A DNA stretch of 64,000 bases, from assembly GCA_949358305.1 (NCBI GenBank), contig OX442314.1, positions 12,703,060-12,767,059 on the forward strand. The letters are read 5' to 3'. Source of the stretch: Strigamia acuminata (Eukaryota > Arthropoda > Chilopoda > Geophilomorpha > Linotaeniidae). Shown piece by piece: positions 41,705-52,189 of the stretch. The notes below the pieces were generated by a model that saw only the letters and a program-made list of their open reading frames with translations, was not told the origin of the DNA and made no database searches. The translations under genes were made by a program, and so were the position numbers. Position 1 is the stretch's first letter; each line of letters opens with the position of its first letter.

Positions 41705-43030
41705 ATGCCTCATAAGAAATCAGCTTCAAGTTTAGAAGAATCGTGTTTGAAAACAATTACTGCACGTTACGAAGAGATTCGCCCCGGTCTTATTTCTTTT
41801 CCTAATACATTAATTAATACGATATATCAAAAGTTTATTGATGATGAAGATAGGTATCCCGAGTTACATCATCGTTTGCATTCGGATGATTTTATTCGTC
41901 CTGGTACGAGATCGTTACGCGCATTGTATATGTTTCGCGATCTGCCTGTTCGGAGACTTGTGGATAAAATAGTCCAAGTGTGTAAAAACCTGACAGATCT
42001 AGACTTTTCATTTGAAAAGATTGAACCCGAATTTATAATTACATTGGTACAACATTTACCAAGCATTCAACGTCTTAACTTGAGTGGAAATATTGCGATC
42101 ACAGATTTGATTTTAGCCAAGGTAATTATGAGGAACGATAAAATTGAATATTTAAACATCCTCTCGACAGATGTTACAGCAAATGGATGTTTACAACTTG
42201 TAAAAAATTTACCCGTGCTAAAAACATTAATATGCGAAACCAGCATGTGGGGTGAATTATTTCAACTGCTAAAACTAGATTTTTATTTCAGCAAAATGTT
42301 AAACACATATTCTCTCGAAAGTCTAATTCTGGAGGAGTGTACGGAGGACGATCTTAGCATTGTCACACAAATGTTTCCAAAATTACGTAAGATTCGCATT
42401 ACGCAACGAACATTCAGCAACTGTTTTGATGCTATAGTTGCATCAGTACTATGCAAAACAATGGAACGATTGTCTAGTTTAACACTGTACGGCGTTAGGG
42501 GGATCAATGTACGGAAAATCGACATTTTCTGTCCATTGTTAGAAACTTTGCAATTAGGCGGTTGTTCAATCATCGATGAATTTGAACCTTCTAATTGTGA
42601 TAATTTAAAAAACGTATACAATCAGCTTCCATTCAGAAATCTACGTACACTGTCTATTGGAATAACACCGATCTTTCAGCATCATTGGCAAATGTTATTG
42701 GTAAATTCCATTAATTTACAAAGTCTACAGGTTTTTAGTTGTCGATCTTTTTCCGATGGCTTGATCACTAAGTTCATCGAATTGAATTTACTGCAAAATC
42801 TGAAAATTTTACGCATTGCTTGGTGTCACTCGATTAGTCCTGCAACAGTTTTAAAATTGTTAGCAATGAAAAATCCAATGAAGGAATTGAGCATTACCGA
42901 TTGCCAAAATATCGACAAACCAGCTTGTGATATTATTGAAAATTATGTTCAAAGTCATAATTTGGATCTCGATCTCGATATTGGTGTTGTTCCTTTAGAA
43001 GGCGAAACCCTTGAAGAAGACTTAGATTAA
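41705..43030 (+). CDS. LRR protein G, putative CUL2-Elongin BC substrate receptor
   Basis: Intact, 441 aa. BC box SLEESCLKTI, Cullin-2 box FPNTLINTI, DDFIRPGTRSLRAL, then LRRs (LTDLDFSFEKI, IQRLNLSGN, LETLQLGGC, LQSLQVFSC). The tail is acidic (EGETLEEDLD). The ATG at 41705 lies 14 bp after the conserved GTCATCTAAT promoter word. Similar to F in its first 60 residues but divergent in the LRR surface. Confidence 0.85.
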   Translation: MPHKKSASSLEESCLKTITARYEEIRPGLISFPNTLINTIYQKFIDDEDRYPELHHRLHSDDFIRPGTRSLRALYMFRDLPVRRLVDKIVQVCKNLTDLDFSFEKIEPEFIITLVQHLPSIQRLNLSGNIAITDLILAKVIMRNDKIEYLNILSTDVTANGCLQLVKNLPVLKTLICETSMWGELFQLLKLDFYFSKMLNTYSLESLILEECTEDDLSIVTQMFPKLRKIRITQRTFSNCFDAIVASVLCKTMERLSSLTLYGVRGINVRKIDIFCPLLETLQLGGCSIIDEFEPSNCDNLKNVYNQLPFRNLRTLSIGITPIFQHHWQMLLVNSINLQSLQVFSCRSFSDGLITKFIELNLLQNLKILRIAWCHSISPATVLKLLAMKNPMKELSITDCQNIDKPACDIIENYVQSHNLDLDLDIGVVPLEGETLEEDLD

Positions 43031-43925
43031 AGAGTTCACATAGGTTGTAATGATAATGACTAAACTAAACTATTAAAAAAGTAAATAAAATTGATTTACA
43101 TTGTCCATTCAATTAATTTAACATATTCATGCTGCATATAATGTAAAAAAAATATATCTACATAACCTTAAGTAGCCCAATCATAATCAACAATTCCTGT
43201 GTAGACTAACTAATATAATTTAGGAAGGAGTTTGAAAGAATCGTGATTAACCAAACTAAACAAAAGCCTCTACAAATGTATGTTGTACATACGTGTTAGT
43301 ATGAACTAAAATTGCAGAATAAGTGTTCTTTATGCAATGTAACAAATTTCAATATACCGGTAAATGTACTCATTTGCTGTTCAGATAGAAAGAAATTCTT
43401 ACGTATAAGCTTAGGTGAACAAATACTTTCTGGTTGTTGCTGTTGTCCTTCCAATTTACAAACGAGATGCTATTATTTTACTCCAAAACTATTCAGTAGT
43501 TGTGTGCTTGCAATGAACTCAGTGAGCCCGCTAGTATTTAAGATTGAGCTTACTCCAAACATAATTAAGACATTTTAGCTAGACACCGCTTGATCTAAAA
43601 AAATCTTTTCTACTGGTGCCAGGGCCCTGCGTTCAGGTGTTACTTTAGCCGTGTTGTGATACCAGATGGTCAGTGGAATTATTACAGTTCAGTGAATCTT
43701 TGCTAAAACGTACAGAGCCTACGCAATAGCAAGATTTGAACAGAAATTACTGATTGGGCTTGGCAATAAATTTTTACTTTTATAATGTTAGGTAATATAA
43801 TTGACAATAACTTATTTATAATATTTAATTCAGAACCAAATCTTGAGTTGGATACAGATAAAAAAAACTGCTCAAGATCTTGATTCTTTATCATCCTTAT
43901 TCTTGATTATCCTGATTATCTTGAT
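43031..43925. other. Spacer with possible decayed LRR remnant
   Basis: No intact gene. Around 43385-43430 one frame reads KKFLRISLGEQIL, resembling the RNLRTLSI block of the LRR family, but too little to define a gene. 43880-43940 is a low-complexity 'tcttgatta' stretch. Confidence 0.35.
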
Positions 43926-43950
43926 TTTATTCATCTTCGCTCAGATCATC
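43926..43950 (-). pseudogene. LRR gene H, last codons cut off by element 2
   Basis: The minus strand reads DDLSEDE and stop. It continues in frame from the fragment at 57467-57957 once element 2 and one CATC duplication are removed. Confidence 0.85.
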
Positions 43951-44946
43951 TGTGGTGACCCGACTGGGGTGGGGCACGAAGAGTTTCTCTCGTGGCCTAC
44001 ATACGGGTAAAGAAGGGGAGTCGCACGCGCGCCTCCCTTCCCTCAGAGCATTGACATCCAGTCAATGGACGGGCGTCTGCCCTGGGGGAGTGGGGGAGAT
44101 TCGTCTTCTCCACTATTGGGTGGCTTTAGTCACCTGTCACCCCCCGCTTTGTGCAAAGGAATTCGCCTTGCACTGAGCGGGCAGAACCAACACAAAAATC
44201 AACCAAGATACACGTAAAAGCCAAACGTCCTAAAACGATCAAGCCTAAGTACAAAGACTTCAGGAGTGACCTAGGACAAGGGACTTTCAACGTGAGTACG
44301 ATTGATTTGTGTTAACCTCCGCAGAGTAACCTGCGAAACAAGATTACCACACTATTTTAGCAAGCCAGCTAGAAATAGTAAACCTACTCCAATTTAGCGA
44401 GTTGTGCAGACAAACGGTCGCACAAGCCTAAATTGCAGTAACCACGACGAGCGTTCCCGCCGCTGTGTGTATCGCCGGGAACCACCAAGCGTCCGCCGCT
44501 GTGTGATCGCCGGACACCTACAAAAAACCCTAAACCTAGACAACAGACCAGAAGTAAGACCTTTCAGGCATTCACTCGCGCCCGACCAGCGTGAGCCCGA
44601 AGGACCGAACGAGAAACGTGAGACGAGGACGCCATTCATTGCCACGCCGGCCCAAGACGACACCACGTTGCCACGCGGACGCCATCTTGGATCCACAGCG
44701 ACAAAGGACGACCTCGACCAGTTTCTCGCCAACTTCACACCCCTTTCCTTTTACCTTTTTATTCCCTTACATATTTTATTCCCTTTTAACTGTATATTCC
44801 CGTATAATAAATACATTTATTATATTTACCTTTTACATTGTCTTGCCGTGTTACATTATTTGGGTAACCGCTTGAGTAAAGCGGTATTGCGAGATCAGAG
44901 AGTGACTCATACCACGTATCAGCGACAGACCGAGTTGAGCGCGACA
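43951..44946 (+). repeat. 5' LTR of element 2
   Basis: 996 bp. It contains strong donor-like sites (AAC|GTGAGT near 44286, GAA|GTAAGA with GT at 44554) that could serve ORF3 splicing if transcribed, and AATAAA near 44807. Internal ORFs (44404 and others) are duplicated in the 3' LTR and look incidental. Confidence 0.95.
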
Positions 44947-44948
44947 CG

Positions 44949-44966
44949 TGGGGGCCTGTCCGGGAT
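44949..44966 (+). promoter_or_regulatory. Primer binding site, tRNA-Pro-like
   Basis: TGGGGGCCTGTCCGGGAT starts two bases after the LTR. It differs at two adjacent positions from the tRNA-Pro primer site of murine leukaemia viruses as I recall it. Confidence 0.55.
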
Positions 44967-45014
44967 CGATTTAAACGACTCGAATAGAACTTGAGATCAT
45001 TTTCATACCCAAAA

Positions 45015-48000
45015 ATGGCAGACAATATCCGAGTAACGGATTCCGACTCCGACGCGAACAAGAGAGCCGGCAGTCGTAAAGGCGCCGACTATCACTTGCG
45101 ATCTGGAGGTCCCTTACCCAAAGCCTCAGCGCACGAAGCGAGGCAAAAACGGCGCAAGCCTAAACCCGATCGCAGAAGCGCATCAGAGGCATCGCACCCG
45201 TCTCGTTCCGAGACGAGGCAGCGATTGGACGAGACAGAGCGGGGTGAAGAGCAATCTCACTCCAAACTGCCGCGTTCTAACCGTGACGGCGAGACGAGCG
45301 GAAACGAGGTTTTATCCCGTAACCCATCGCCTCGTCTAACGCACGACACCGAGGTGGGCAGTCCGAAAGCGGCGTCTCCGATACAAAAGACGGCCTCAAA
45401 CACGACAGCTAATTCGGCACTAAACACGCCAATTACGCAAAGCCGCCCAGCTTCGGTCAGGTCCGAAGGACACAAGTCCAATGCGTCAAAAACTGAGCGT
45501 GTTCCGAGCCAGCCTTACAGCGTCTCGGCCACATTGGTTGACACGATGCAGTTGGCACAGGCAGAAGGTGTACGATACACTCTGCCAACGGGAAAAATAA
45601 CTGTGTACGAAACATTACAAATCGTACGTGCAGCTTTAAGAGCGCACAGGTTATCCCCAGAAATCACCGTTGTTGAAGACGCATACGCTCAACAAATGGT
45701 AGACTCCGCTCAATTCGAAGCGGATGCCGAGAATGAGGCCCGACAAGCCATCCGCGAGAGAAAGCGGAAGCTGGCGGAAAGAGAAGCGCGAGCTCTCGAG
45801 TACGGCAAATCCCAGCGCGTTCCGACTACTCCAGAAGAAGTCGAAATAGTTGATCGAGCCTTACATGCACATCGTTATGCATTCCGTTCTCAACAAGAAG
45901 CTGAACAAGCTTTCATGACTAGGCTGCAACGAGACAAACCAAAATCCGTTCGCAAGCCAGAAGTTAGCTCGTCCGAATTGTCCGACGAGAGCGTAGAAGG
46001 CGACCCGAAGCGCACGCCGAAGGTCAGCCCCAAACCCGAGCGAAAAAAGGAAGTGCCAGTCACTCCACGCAAACGGGAAGTCTCGACCGAACAACGCGTT
46101 CGACCTCGCATGATGGCGTTAGACGATAACACTAACAACGCTATCAACCGATTAATAAATGCGAACAACGCGCGTCGTAACGAAGAACAGACTCACACGA
46201 GCCGACAACGCGACGACCCGCGGGGTAACGACTGGCAACAGCCGGTACCCATCCTCAAAGACGACGGACCTTCGAGAAAACCTTCCGAAGACCGCACATC
46301 GTCACGAGAGGAACGTCAACGCGAAAGAGGACAGCAACAGTATCACTACGGAAACAGTGATTCGTCGTCGGATGAACTGGAGTCGAATGCACCCAGTCAT
46401 CACGATTCGGAGAGAGGTTCCGGAGAAAGACGAAGGGAAAGAGAACGCGATGAACGCAGGGAAAGGGAACGTGACGACCGTCGTAGGGGCCGGAAAGAGT
46501 CAAACTCTTCACGGCGCAACCCGCCACGCCGCTCACCGTCTCCCGACCCCAGCTCCGACCCCTCGTCCAACGACGACAGACGAAATGATAAGTCAAGTAA
46601 TCGCCGGAAGAGATCCAACTCTCCGCGCGATAGAGAGAAACGACGTCGATCGGAAAATAGCGACCACCGACGGGAGGAGTTTCAGGACCTTCCCCGACAA
46701 AGCGCGTTTACCGATTCGACGGGTCGGCAGTATACGATGGGAGAGCTTGGAAGAGCCCTGCTTGGCTCGTTAAAAGCCGAAGGAATCGATCTGAGCAAAC
46801 GAAATGATCGTAATCGTAACACTGGTGACCGCGTAAAGAAAAAATACGCTGTCTCCCGACGTGACACCATGAGTGTTACCGGGAATATTAGGTGGCAATT
46901 TTATATTCAGAACCGTTTCGACGGGTCATGGAAAGCGGGAGATCGCTTCCTTGACGAAGTAATTCGGATTAAGACTGCCACTAAAGCCACCGTAGGAGAC
47001 ATGCTCACCCACGGTATTGTCGAGCTAATGACAGGCTCGGCACGTGAGTGGTACCAAGGATTGAAAGGCGTCAATTGGGACGACTTTTTAATGAGATTCG
47101 ACCTGCGCTACGGCGAGACACCCGAAGAGGTGAGCCGAAAGATGCGAGGTCTTCGCCAGATGCCTGGTGAAACCATAATGGATTACGACATTCGCGCCAG
47201 ATTGTTGTTCGAAAAGGCCCCGATGGAATTTCATGCCACGGGATTCAACCTTTTCTTTCTCGGCGGTTTGTCGGAATACTCGCAACGGGTGCTACTTGAA
47301 GAAAGGGCACCGACAGGAGGCAGCTACGAAGAAATGAGCGCCTTCCTGTTCGAGAACACGATAGATATCGAGAAGAGATATTATTCCGCTTTACCAGAAG
47401 CGGAGAAAGCAGCAACCGCTAAACGTCTCAAGTTGAGTGCGGAAAGATATGGGGCGACAGACAAAATCATGCGCCCTACTGAATATCTTAGCGGTATAAT
47501 GGAGCTGGCAGAAGCTAGCGTTGGTTTACAAATAAAAAATAAACTGACATCCACGCTGCCTTCCAACCCATTGGCCGCCCCTAAAAAGGCACCGACAGCG
47601 TCAGCCATGCAAGCGACACTGGAGGAGGTCAAGGAGGGGGAGGAAGCCGAACAAAATGTCGGAAAATCAGACGAAAAAGAAGAAAAAGACGATTATTCGA
47701 CGGACGAAGAAATACGAAGCTATCGCGATACCTTATCAACGGGTTGCGATGAGGAAGGACCGCTAGTACATCTCATCCATCGAGATAGAGCGGTAGAAGA
47801 ATTTCGCGCCAGGTTAAAACCAAATGCCGGCCGAATTCCGAAGTATTTTCGAAAAAATTACACGCCACCGTCGAAAGTAGACCCTGAAAAAAAGAAATCG
47901 ATTGAAGCCCCAAGAGACAAATCAAATATTCGTTGTTTTAAGTGTAACCAACCGGGTCACTATTCCAATGAGTGCCCAAGAACAGCGAAAGAAGACGCTA

Positions 48001-48095
48001 AGTTTGACGCGATAATGAAGCAGATGGCAGAGATTAAACTCGCCATGGCAAAAAACGAGTCAAAAAACGAGTCAGCGCAGGCGGCGAAGAAATAA
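45015..48095 (+). CDS. Gag of element 2
   Basis: 1026 aa from the ATG at 45015 (aaaATGG). The N-terminal 500 residues are highly charged and disordered-looking, with Arg/Glu/Ser repeats (RERERDERRERERDDRRR). A gag capsid-like domain lies at about 610-760 (GSAREWYQGLKGVNWDDFLMRF, MRGLRQMPGETIMDYDIRA). A CCHC zinc knuckle (CFKCNQPGHYSNEC) is at about 976-989. The last 30 codons contain a duplicated KNES unit whose DNA makes two slippery heptamers. About 280 residues longer than element 1 Gag. Confidence 0.93.
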   Translation: MADNIRVTDSDSDANKRAGSRKGADYHLRSGGPLPKASAHEARQKRRKPKPDRRSASEASHPSRSETRQRLDETERGEEQSHSKLPRSNRDGETSGNEVLSRNPSPRLTHDTEVGSPKAASPIQKTASNTTANSALNTPITQSRPASVRSEGHKSNASKTERVPSQPYSVSATLVDTMQLAQAEGVRYTLPTGKITVYETLQIVRAALRAHRLSPEITVVEDAYAQQMVDSAQFEADAENEARQAIRERKRKLAEREARALEYGKSQRVPTTPEEVEIVDRALHAHRYAFRSQQEAEQAFMTRLQRDKPKSVRKPEVSSSELSDESVEGDPKRTPKVSPKPERKKEVPVTPRKREVSTEQRVRPRMMALDDNTNNAINRLINANNARRNEEQTHTSRQRDDPRGNDWQQPVPILKDDGPSRKPSEDRTSSREERQRERGQQQYHYGNSDSSSDELESNAPSHHDSERGSGERRRERERDERRERERDDRRRGRKESNSSRRNPPRRSPSPDPSSDPSSNDDRRNDKSSNRRKRSNSPRDREKRRRSENSDHRREEFQDLPRQSAFTDSTGRQYTMGELGRALLGSLKAEGIDLSKRNDRNRNTGDRVKKKYAVSRRDTMSVTGNIRWQFYIQNRFDGSWKAGDRFLDEVIRIKTATKATVGDMLTHGIVELMTGSAREWYQGLKGVNWDDFLMRFDLRYGETPEEVSRKMRGLRQMPGETIMDYDIRARLLFEKAPMEFHATGFNLFFLGGLSEYSQRVLLEERAPTGGSYEEMSAFLFENTIDIEKRYYSALPEAEKAATAKRLKLSAERYGATDKIMRPTEYLSGIMELAEASVGLQIKNKLTSTLPSNPLAAPKKAPTASAMQATLEEVKEGEEAEQNVGKSDEKEEKDDYSTDEEIRSYRDTLSTGCDEEGPLVHLIHRDRAVEEFRARLKPNAGRIPKYFRKNYTPPSKVDPEKKKSIEAPRDKSNIRCFKCNQPGHYSNECPRTAKEDAKFDAIMKQMAEIKLAMAKNESKNESAQAAKK

Positions 48096-48113
48096 CTTCT
48101 CGACCGTCTGCGC
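48050..48113 (+). promoter_or_regulatory. -1 ribosomal frameshift signal with duplicated slippery site (element 2)
   Basis: A-AAA-AAC occurs twice in the gag frame, at 48050-48056 and 48062-48068, as part of a 12-nt duplication. Six bases after the second, GCGCAGGCGG (48075-48084) pairs with CCGTCTGCGC (48104-48113): ten pairs with one G-U, loop 19 nt. The gag stop (48093) lies in the loop. The -1 frame is open from both heptamers into pol. Confidence 0.85.
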
Positions 48114-51100
48114 CATTCATGAAGAAGAAGGGGTTTAACAAAGGGTTCGATAAACCGCCACCAGTCAAAGAAATGGGTAGTGACATAGCTAACGCCCAGA
48201 TCCAAGACAGGGCCAACAACGCTTTGCAGGTAATTACCGCAAACGCTGAGGCTGAGGCGGAAGAACCAAACCTACTGCTTGAAGAATTACCTCAAGTAGT
48301 CGAAGACACAGAAGAATTTCGTGTTTTCATGTGCAACGTGGCGGTCGAATATACCAGCCGCCTATGTATGCTGCCCATGACAATAGAACGCGAAAAAATT
48401 ATGGGACTGCTAGACTCGGGAGCAGATCGCTCGTTCGTTTCCGAAGACATAGTAGCATCATTGGGTCTCACCGATAAGATAAAAGGCGTTAATAAAAATG
48501 TACGTCTAAAAACCGCCAACGGAATGGCGCGTCCAAAAGGAGTTATATTATTGACCATGGAGTGGCTCGGAGGGGTAGAACAGCACCCTTTCCTGGTCCT
48601 GCCCACGTGCGACAGAATTTTTCTGTTGGGCTTAGACCTCATGGCGTCAATGGAAATACAACCAAATCCAATAACGAAATCTTGGAATTATATCAGAAAT
48701 GATAGAGAAAGACCCGCAATTGTCGTGCCACCAGCTCTTATCAAAGAAGCGGCCGACAAGACACAGTGGGAGAAAGGCCTAAAGAAATTCGTTCAAGACT
48801 ACAATTTTAAAGCATTCGTAGCAGAATTGCAACGGGACAATGTAGTGGAAACGCTTGTCGCCGACGCCGCTTTAGAATTAAACGAAGCGGCAGCCCTACG
48901 AAGGGTCCTACTTAAATATGAGGGGATCCTGTCGAAAAAACCGGGCCGAACGAATAGGGCTATTCACGAGATTAAATTGACGGATAATAAACCTATACGA
49001 GTTGCGTATAAGGGAATGAATCCGCAAAAACGTGAAATAGTGCAAAAAATGTGCCAAGAAATGCTAGACAGTGGCATTGTCTCCGAGGCCCAGGGAGAAT
49101 ACGCGACGCGAGTTGTGCTCGTGATGCGCCCGGGCTCGGACCCACGCCTATGCATTGATTACCGCCCATTAAACGCGGTGACAGAGATAGATCCCATACA
49201 GATGCCGTCTATCGAATCCATTTTGAGAGAGCTTAGCCCCTTTTCTTGGGTTACGACGATGGATCTGTCGAAGGGATACTGGCAAGTTGAGATGAGGCCA
49301 GAGGATAAGCTAAAAACAGCATTTTACTCGCCAATTGGACGGTTGATGTTCAACGTCATGCCGTTTGGTTTAGTGAATGCTCCCAGTACCTTTCAGAGAC
49401 TAATCGAAAGCGTATTGGGTGATATCCTGCATCAGTTCGTGTGGGCATACCTAGATGACATAGTTATTGCCTCTAAAACATTCGAAGAGCACATTGAGCA
49501 CATCGACCAAGTGCTCACCCGGCTGGCGAAAGCTGGGTTACACGTTCATCCGGGCAAGAGCAAGTTCTGCCGAAAGGAGCTTGCCTTCCTGGGTTATCGC
49601 ATTGGAGTCAACGGTTTAGCTATTGGCCCCGAAAAAATCGATGCGATTAATCGTTTCCCACCACCCGAGGACGTTAAAGGTGTCCAACGGTTTATGGGAA
49701 TGATAAACTTCTTCGGCAGGTTGCTACCGGGTCTAGCTGAAGTGGCAGCCCCAGTTACCGACCTCCTGAAGAATGAAAACGAATTTGTATGGTCAAATGA
49801 GTGCACCATCGCATTTAATGCGATAAAGAGGATGCTGACGGAAGTCGGCGTAATGCCTCTACCCGACTTAAACCGGCCGTTCATATTACATACGGACGCC
49901 AGCAGAGTTGGGTTAGGAGCGGCGTTGCTCCAAACACACGTGCGCGACGGAGTCGAACAAGACCTGCCGTGCATGTTTATAAGTCGCAAACTCCAAGGCG
50001 CTGAAAAAAATTACAACGCCACAGAGTTGGAGTGTTTGGCAGTTGTGTGGGCTATAAGGAAATTCAGAGATTATCTCGAATATACCAAATTTGTAGTCCA
50101 CACAGATCATCAAGCGTTACAATGGCTGATGAAATTAAAGGAGCCAGCCGGTCGACTAGCCAGATGGCAGTTAGAACTGATGGCATGTGACTTGACCATT
50201 CAATACAAGCCCGGCAAATATAACGTCGTGGCTGACGCTCTATCAAGGGCACCAGTGTCAGATCCTATCGACGCTGACGATGATGGCGAGGATGATTCCC
50301 GCATCATTTACTGCCCGACGAGTTGTCACCGTTGGGATTTAAGGAAGATAAATGAAATTCCCACCGCGTCTCCAGCAGATGTAAAATTCTGTGGATTCTG
50401 GACGCGGTTATACCAACCAGCTGCTGACAATCACCCAAATGCAAAGAAGGAATTTAAGCTAGAGCGGAGAATAAATGACCCGCTTCTAAGCGCCTTCCAC
50501 GCTCATGTCGGCAGGCAAATGCGAAGCAATCCCCCGACAAGGGAGGAAATAATTGTGCAACAAAAATTAGACAAAAAATGTCAGGACAGAGCTAGATTCG
50601 TACTGACAGGAAAATATCCGCCCAACTTAACCAGAAGGCAGAAGCGTCGTTATGCACACGAATCCATAGATTACCTATTGGATGACGGCCTTTTGGTGAA
50701 ACATCACCCAAATCACCAAGATGACTTGAGTGAATCGGACACCGCAGTAAAGGTAGTAATACCTGCTTCCTTAATCGGTCGCGTGCTGTGGTTGTTACAC
50801 GGGCACCCGCTTGCAAGCCATGCGGGAGTAAGCAGAACACTCTATCGTGCTACACAGCTTTTTCACTGGACAGGGATGAAAAAAGATATTGCTCTTTTTG
50901 TCCACCAATGTCAGCGATGTCAAGCGTGCAAGCCGAGGAGTAAATCACCATTCGAAACTATTTTCTTAGGGCCTTACGCGCCTTTTGATTGTTTAAGTGT
51001 CGATGTGATGGGCCCAAAACCCGTTACGGGAAATAAAAATGCGTACATTATCGTTATAATGGACGTGGCGACTCGTTGGCCCGAGTTGTACGCCGTCGCT

Positions 51101-52189
51101 AGACCTTCAGCAGAAAAAATCGTTGAATGTATCTACGACGTAGCGTTACGTTACGGATTTCCACGTAAAATGATATCCGACAACGGACCCCAATTTATCT
51201 CGAAAATTTGGGGTAAGTTTTGTGAGAAATTCGGGATTGTGGCGTCACATACTTCGACCTACAATCCCAGAACAAATCCCGTTGAGCGACTCAACAGGGA
51301 CATTAAATATGCACTAAGTATATTCACTGACATCCACAATAGGTGGGATGAATACTTGAGGGAGATCGCGTTCAGCATACGAACAACAGTCTCGAGGACG
51401 AGAGATTTTTCTCCGGCCTACCTCAACTTCGCCCGGGAGCTACGAGTGCCTTGGGACCCACGAGTGGCAGAGTCAGTAAATGTCGTGGACCCTGAGAAAC
51501 TACATGAGTACGTGTATAAATTGGAGCAAACCATCTCCAACACGTACAAGCACATGATGGCGCACATTTTTAATATGCGCGACCGCATTTTACAAGATAA
51601 AAGCGGTAGAAAATTTGTGAATTTCGAGATCAATGATTTGGTGTGGAAAGACACACACATCCTCTCAAATGCAGCGAGAGGAATCACCGCCAGCTTGGCC
51701 GACAAGAGAGATGGTCCGTATGTGATCATCGGCAAGCATGGCGGTAACGCGTATAAACTACGTAAGCTCGAGGACAATACCGAGCATAAGTCGATCCAGG
51801 TACGAGAGTTAACTCCGTACATTCCGGAATTCCCGCAAGAAATGTGGGCAAAAGGCCAAGTCAAGTCTAAAACTGACGGCCAAATCGTCGATATGTTCGC
51901 TGGCGAGTCGGAAAAAGCACCGCCAAGTGACAACGAGGAGTATTTCGACGCCCCTTCACCACCGGTAAACGAGATAGTTGAATCCGTTCCGGATCCAATT
52001 TTGGTCGGGGGGGAAACAGGAGAAACTCCTGAAACAAACACAAAAAACACGGATAAAAAAGAAAACAGTAATGAGGAGGTACAGACACAAAAAACAACAA
52101 AAAATATCGTACCTGTCTCGACTCATCACCTGCGGCCCCGTGGAAGTAATCCGTTTATAAAAGACGGAAAGGTCGTAGGAAAGGAGTAG
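48068..52189 (+). CDS. Pol of element 2 (protease, RT, RNase H, integrase)
   Basis: Reached by -1 frameshift; the first ATG in frame is 48119 (1356 aa from there). Numbering from 48119: protease LLDSGADRSF at about 97; RT YLDDIVIAS at about 444; RNase H TDASRVGLGA at about 590; integrase zinc finger from HGHPLASH at about 893; catalytic region DVMGPKP (about 961), SDNGPQF (about 1020), NPVERLNRD (about 1052); GPY/F-like DGPYVIIG; charged C-terminal tail. Spacing is almost identical to element 1, so the two are related families. Confidence 0.95.
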   Translation, partial: RVSAGGEEITSRPSAPFMKKKGFNKGFDKPPPVKEMGSDIANAQIQDRANNALQVITANAEAEAEEPNLLLEELPQVVEDTEEFRVFMCNVAVEYTSRLCMLPMTIEREKIMGLLDSGADRSFVSEDIVASLGLTDKIKGVNKNVRLKTANGMARPKGVILLTMEWLGGVEQHPFLVLPTCDRIFLLGLDLMASMEIQPNPITKSWNYIRNDRERPAIVVPPALIKEAADKTQWEKGLKKFVQDYNFKAFVAELQRDNVVETLVADAALELNEAAALRRVLLKYEGILSKKPGRTNRAIHEIKLTDNKPIRVAYKGMNPQKREIVQKMCQEMLDSGIVSEAQGEYATRVVLVMRPGSDPRLCIDYRPLNAVTEIDPIQMPSIESILRELSPFSWVTTMDLSKGYWQVEMRPEDKLKTAFYSPIGRLMFNVMPFGLVNAPSTFQRLIESVLGDILHQFVWAYLDDIVIASKTFEEHIEHIDQVLTRLAKAGLHVHPGKSKFCRKELAFLGYRIGVNGLAIGPEKIDAINRFPPPEDVKGVQRFMGMINFFGRLLPGLAEVAAPVTDLLKNENEFVWSNECTIAFNAIKRMLTEVGVMPLPDLNRPFILHTDASRVGLGAALLQTHVRDGVEQDLPCMFISRKLQGAEKNYNATELECLAVVWAIRKFRDYLEYTKFVVHTDHQALQWLMKLKEPAGRLARWQLELMACDLTIQYKPGKYNVVADALSRAPVSDPIDADDDGEDDSRIIYCPTSCHRWDLRKINEIPTASPADVKFCGFWTRLYQPAADNHPNAKKEFKLERRINDPLLSAFHAHVGRQMRSNPPTREEIIVQQKLDKKCQDRARFVLTGKYPPNLTRRQKRRYAHESIDYLLDDGLLVKHHPNHQDDLSESDTAVKVVIPASLIGRVLWLLHGHPLASHAGVSRTLYRATQLFHWTGMKKDIALFVHQCQRCQACKPRSKSPFETIFLGPYAPFDCLSVDVMGPKPVTGNKNAYIIVIMDVATRWPELYAVARPSAEKIVECIYDVALRYGFPRKMISDNGPQFISKIWGKFCEKFGIVASHTSTYNPRTNPVERLNRDIKYALSIFTDIHNRWDEYLREIAFSIRTTVSRTRDFSPAYLNFARELRVPWDPRVAESVNVVDPEKLHEYVYKLEQTISNTYKHMMAHIFNMRDRILQDKSGRKFVNFEINDLVWKDTHILSNAARGITASLADKRDGPYVIIGKHGGNAYKLRKLEDNTEHKSIQVRELTPYIPEFPQEMWAKGQVKSKTDGQIVDMFAGESEKAPPSDNEEYFDAPSPPVNEIVESVPDPILVGGETGETPETNTKNTDKKENSNEEVQTQKTTKNIVPVSTHHLRPRGSNPFIKDGKVVGKE

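Noticed and set aside
43312-43578. 88-aa ORF as a gene
   Set aside because: Only a 13-residue resemblance to the LRR family; probably decayed paralog sequence.
44404-44994. 196-aa ORF in the element 2 LTR (and 217-aa version at 56924)
   Set aside because: Repeated LTR sequence that crosses into PBS or host DNA at its end; no domain, and antisense frames of similar length exist.
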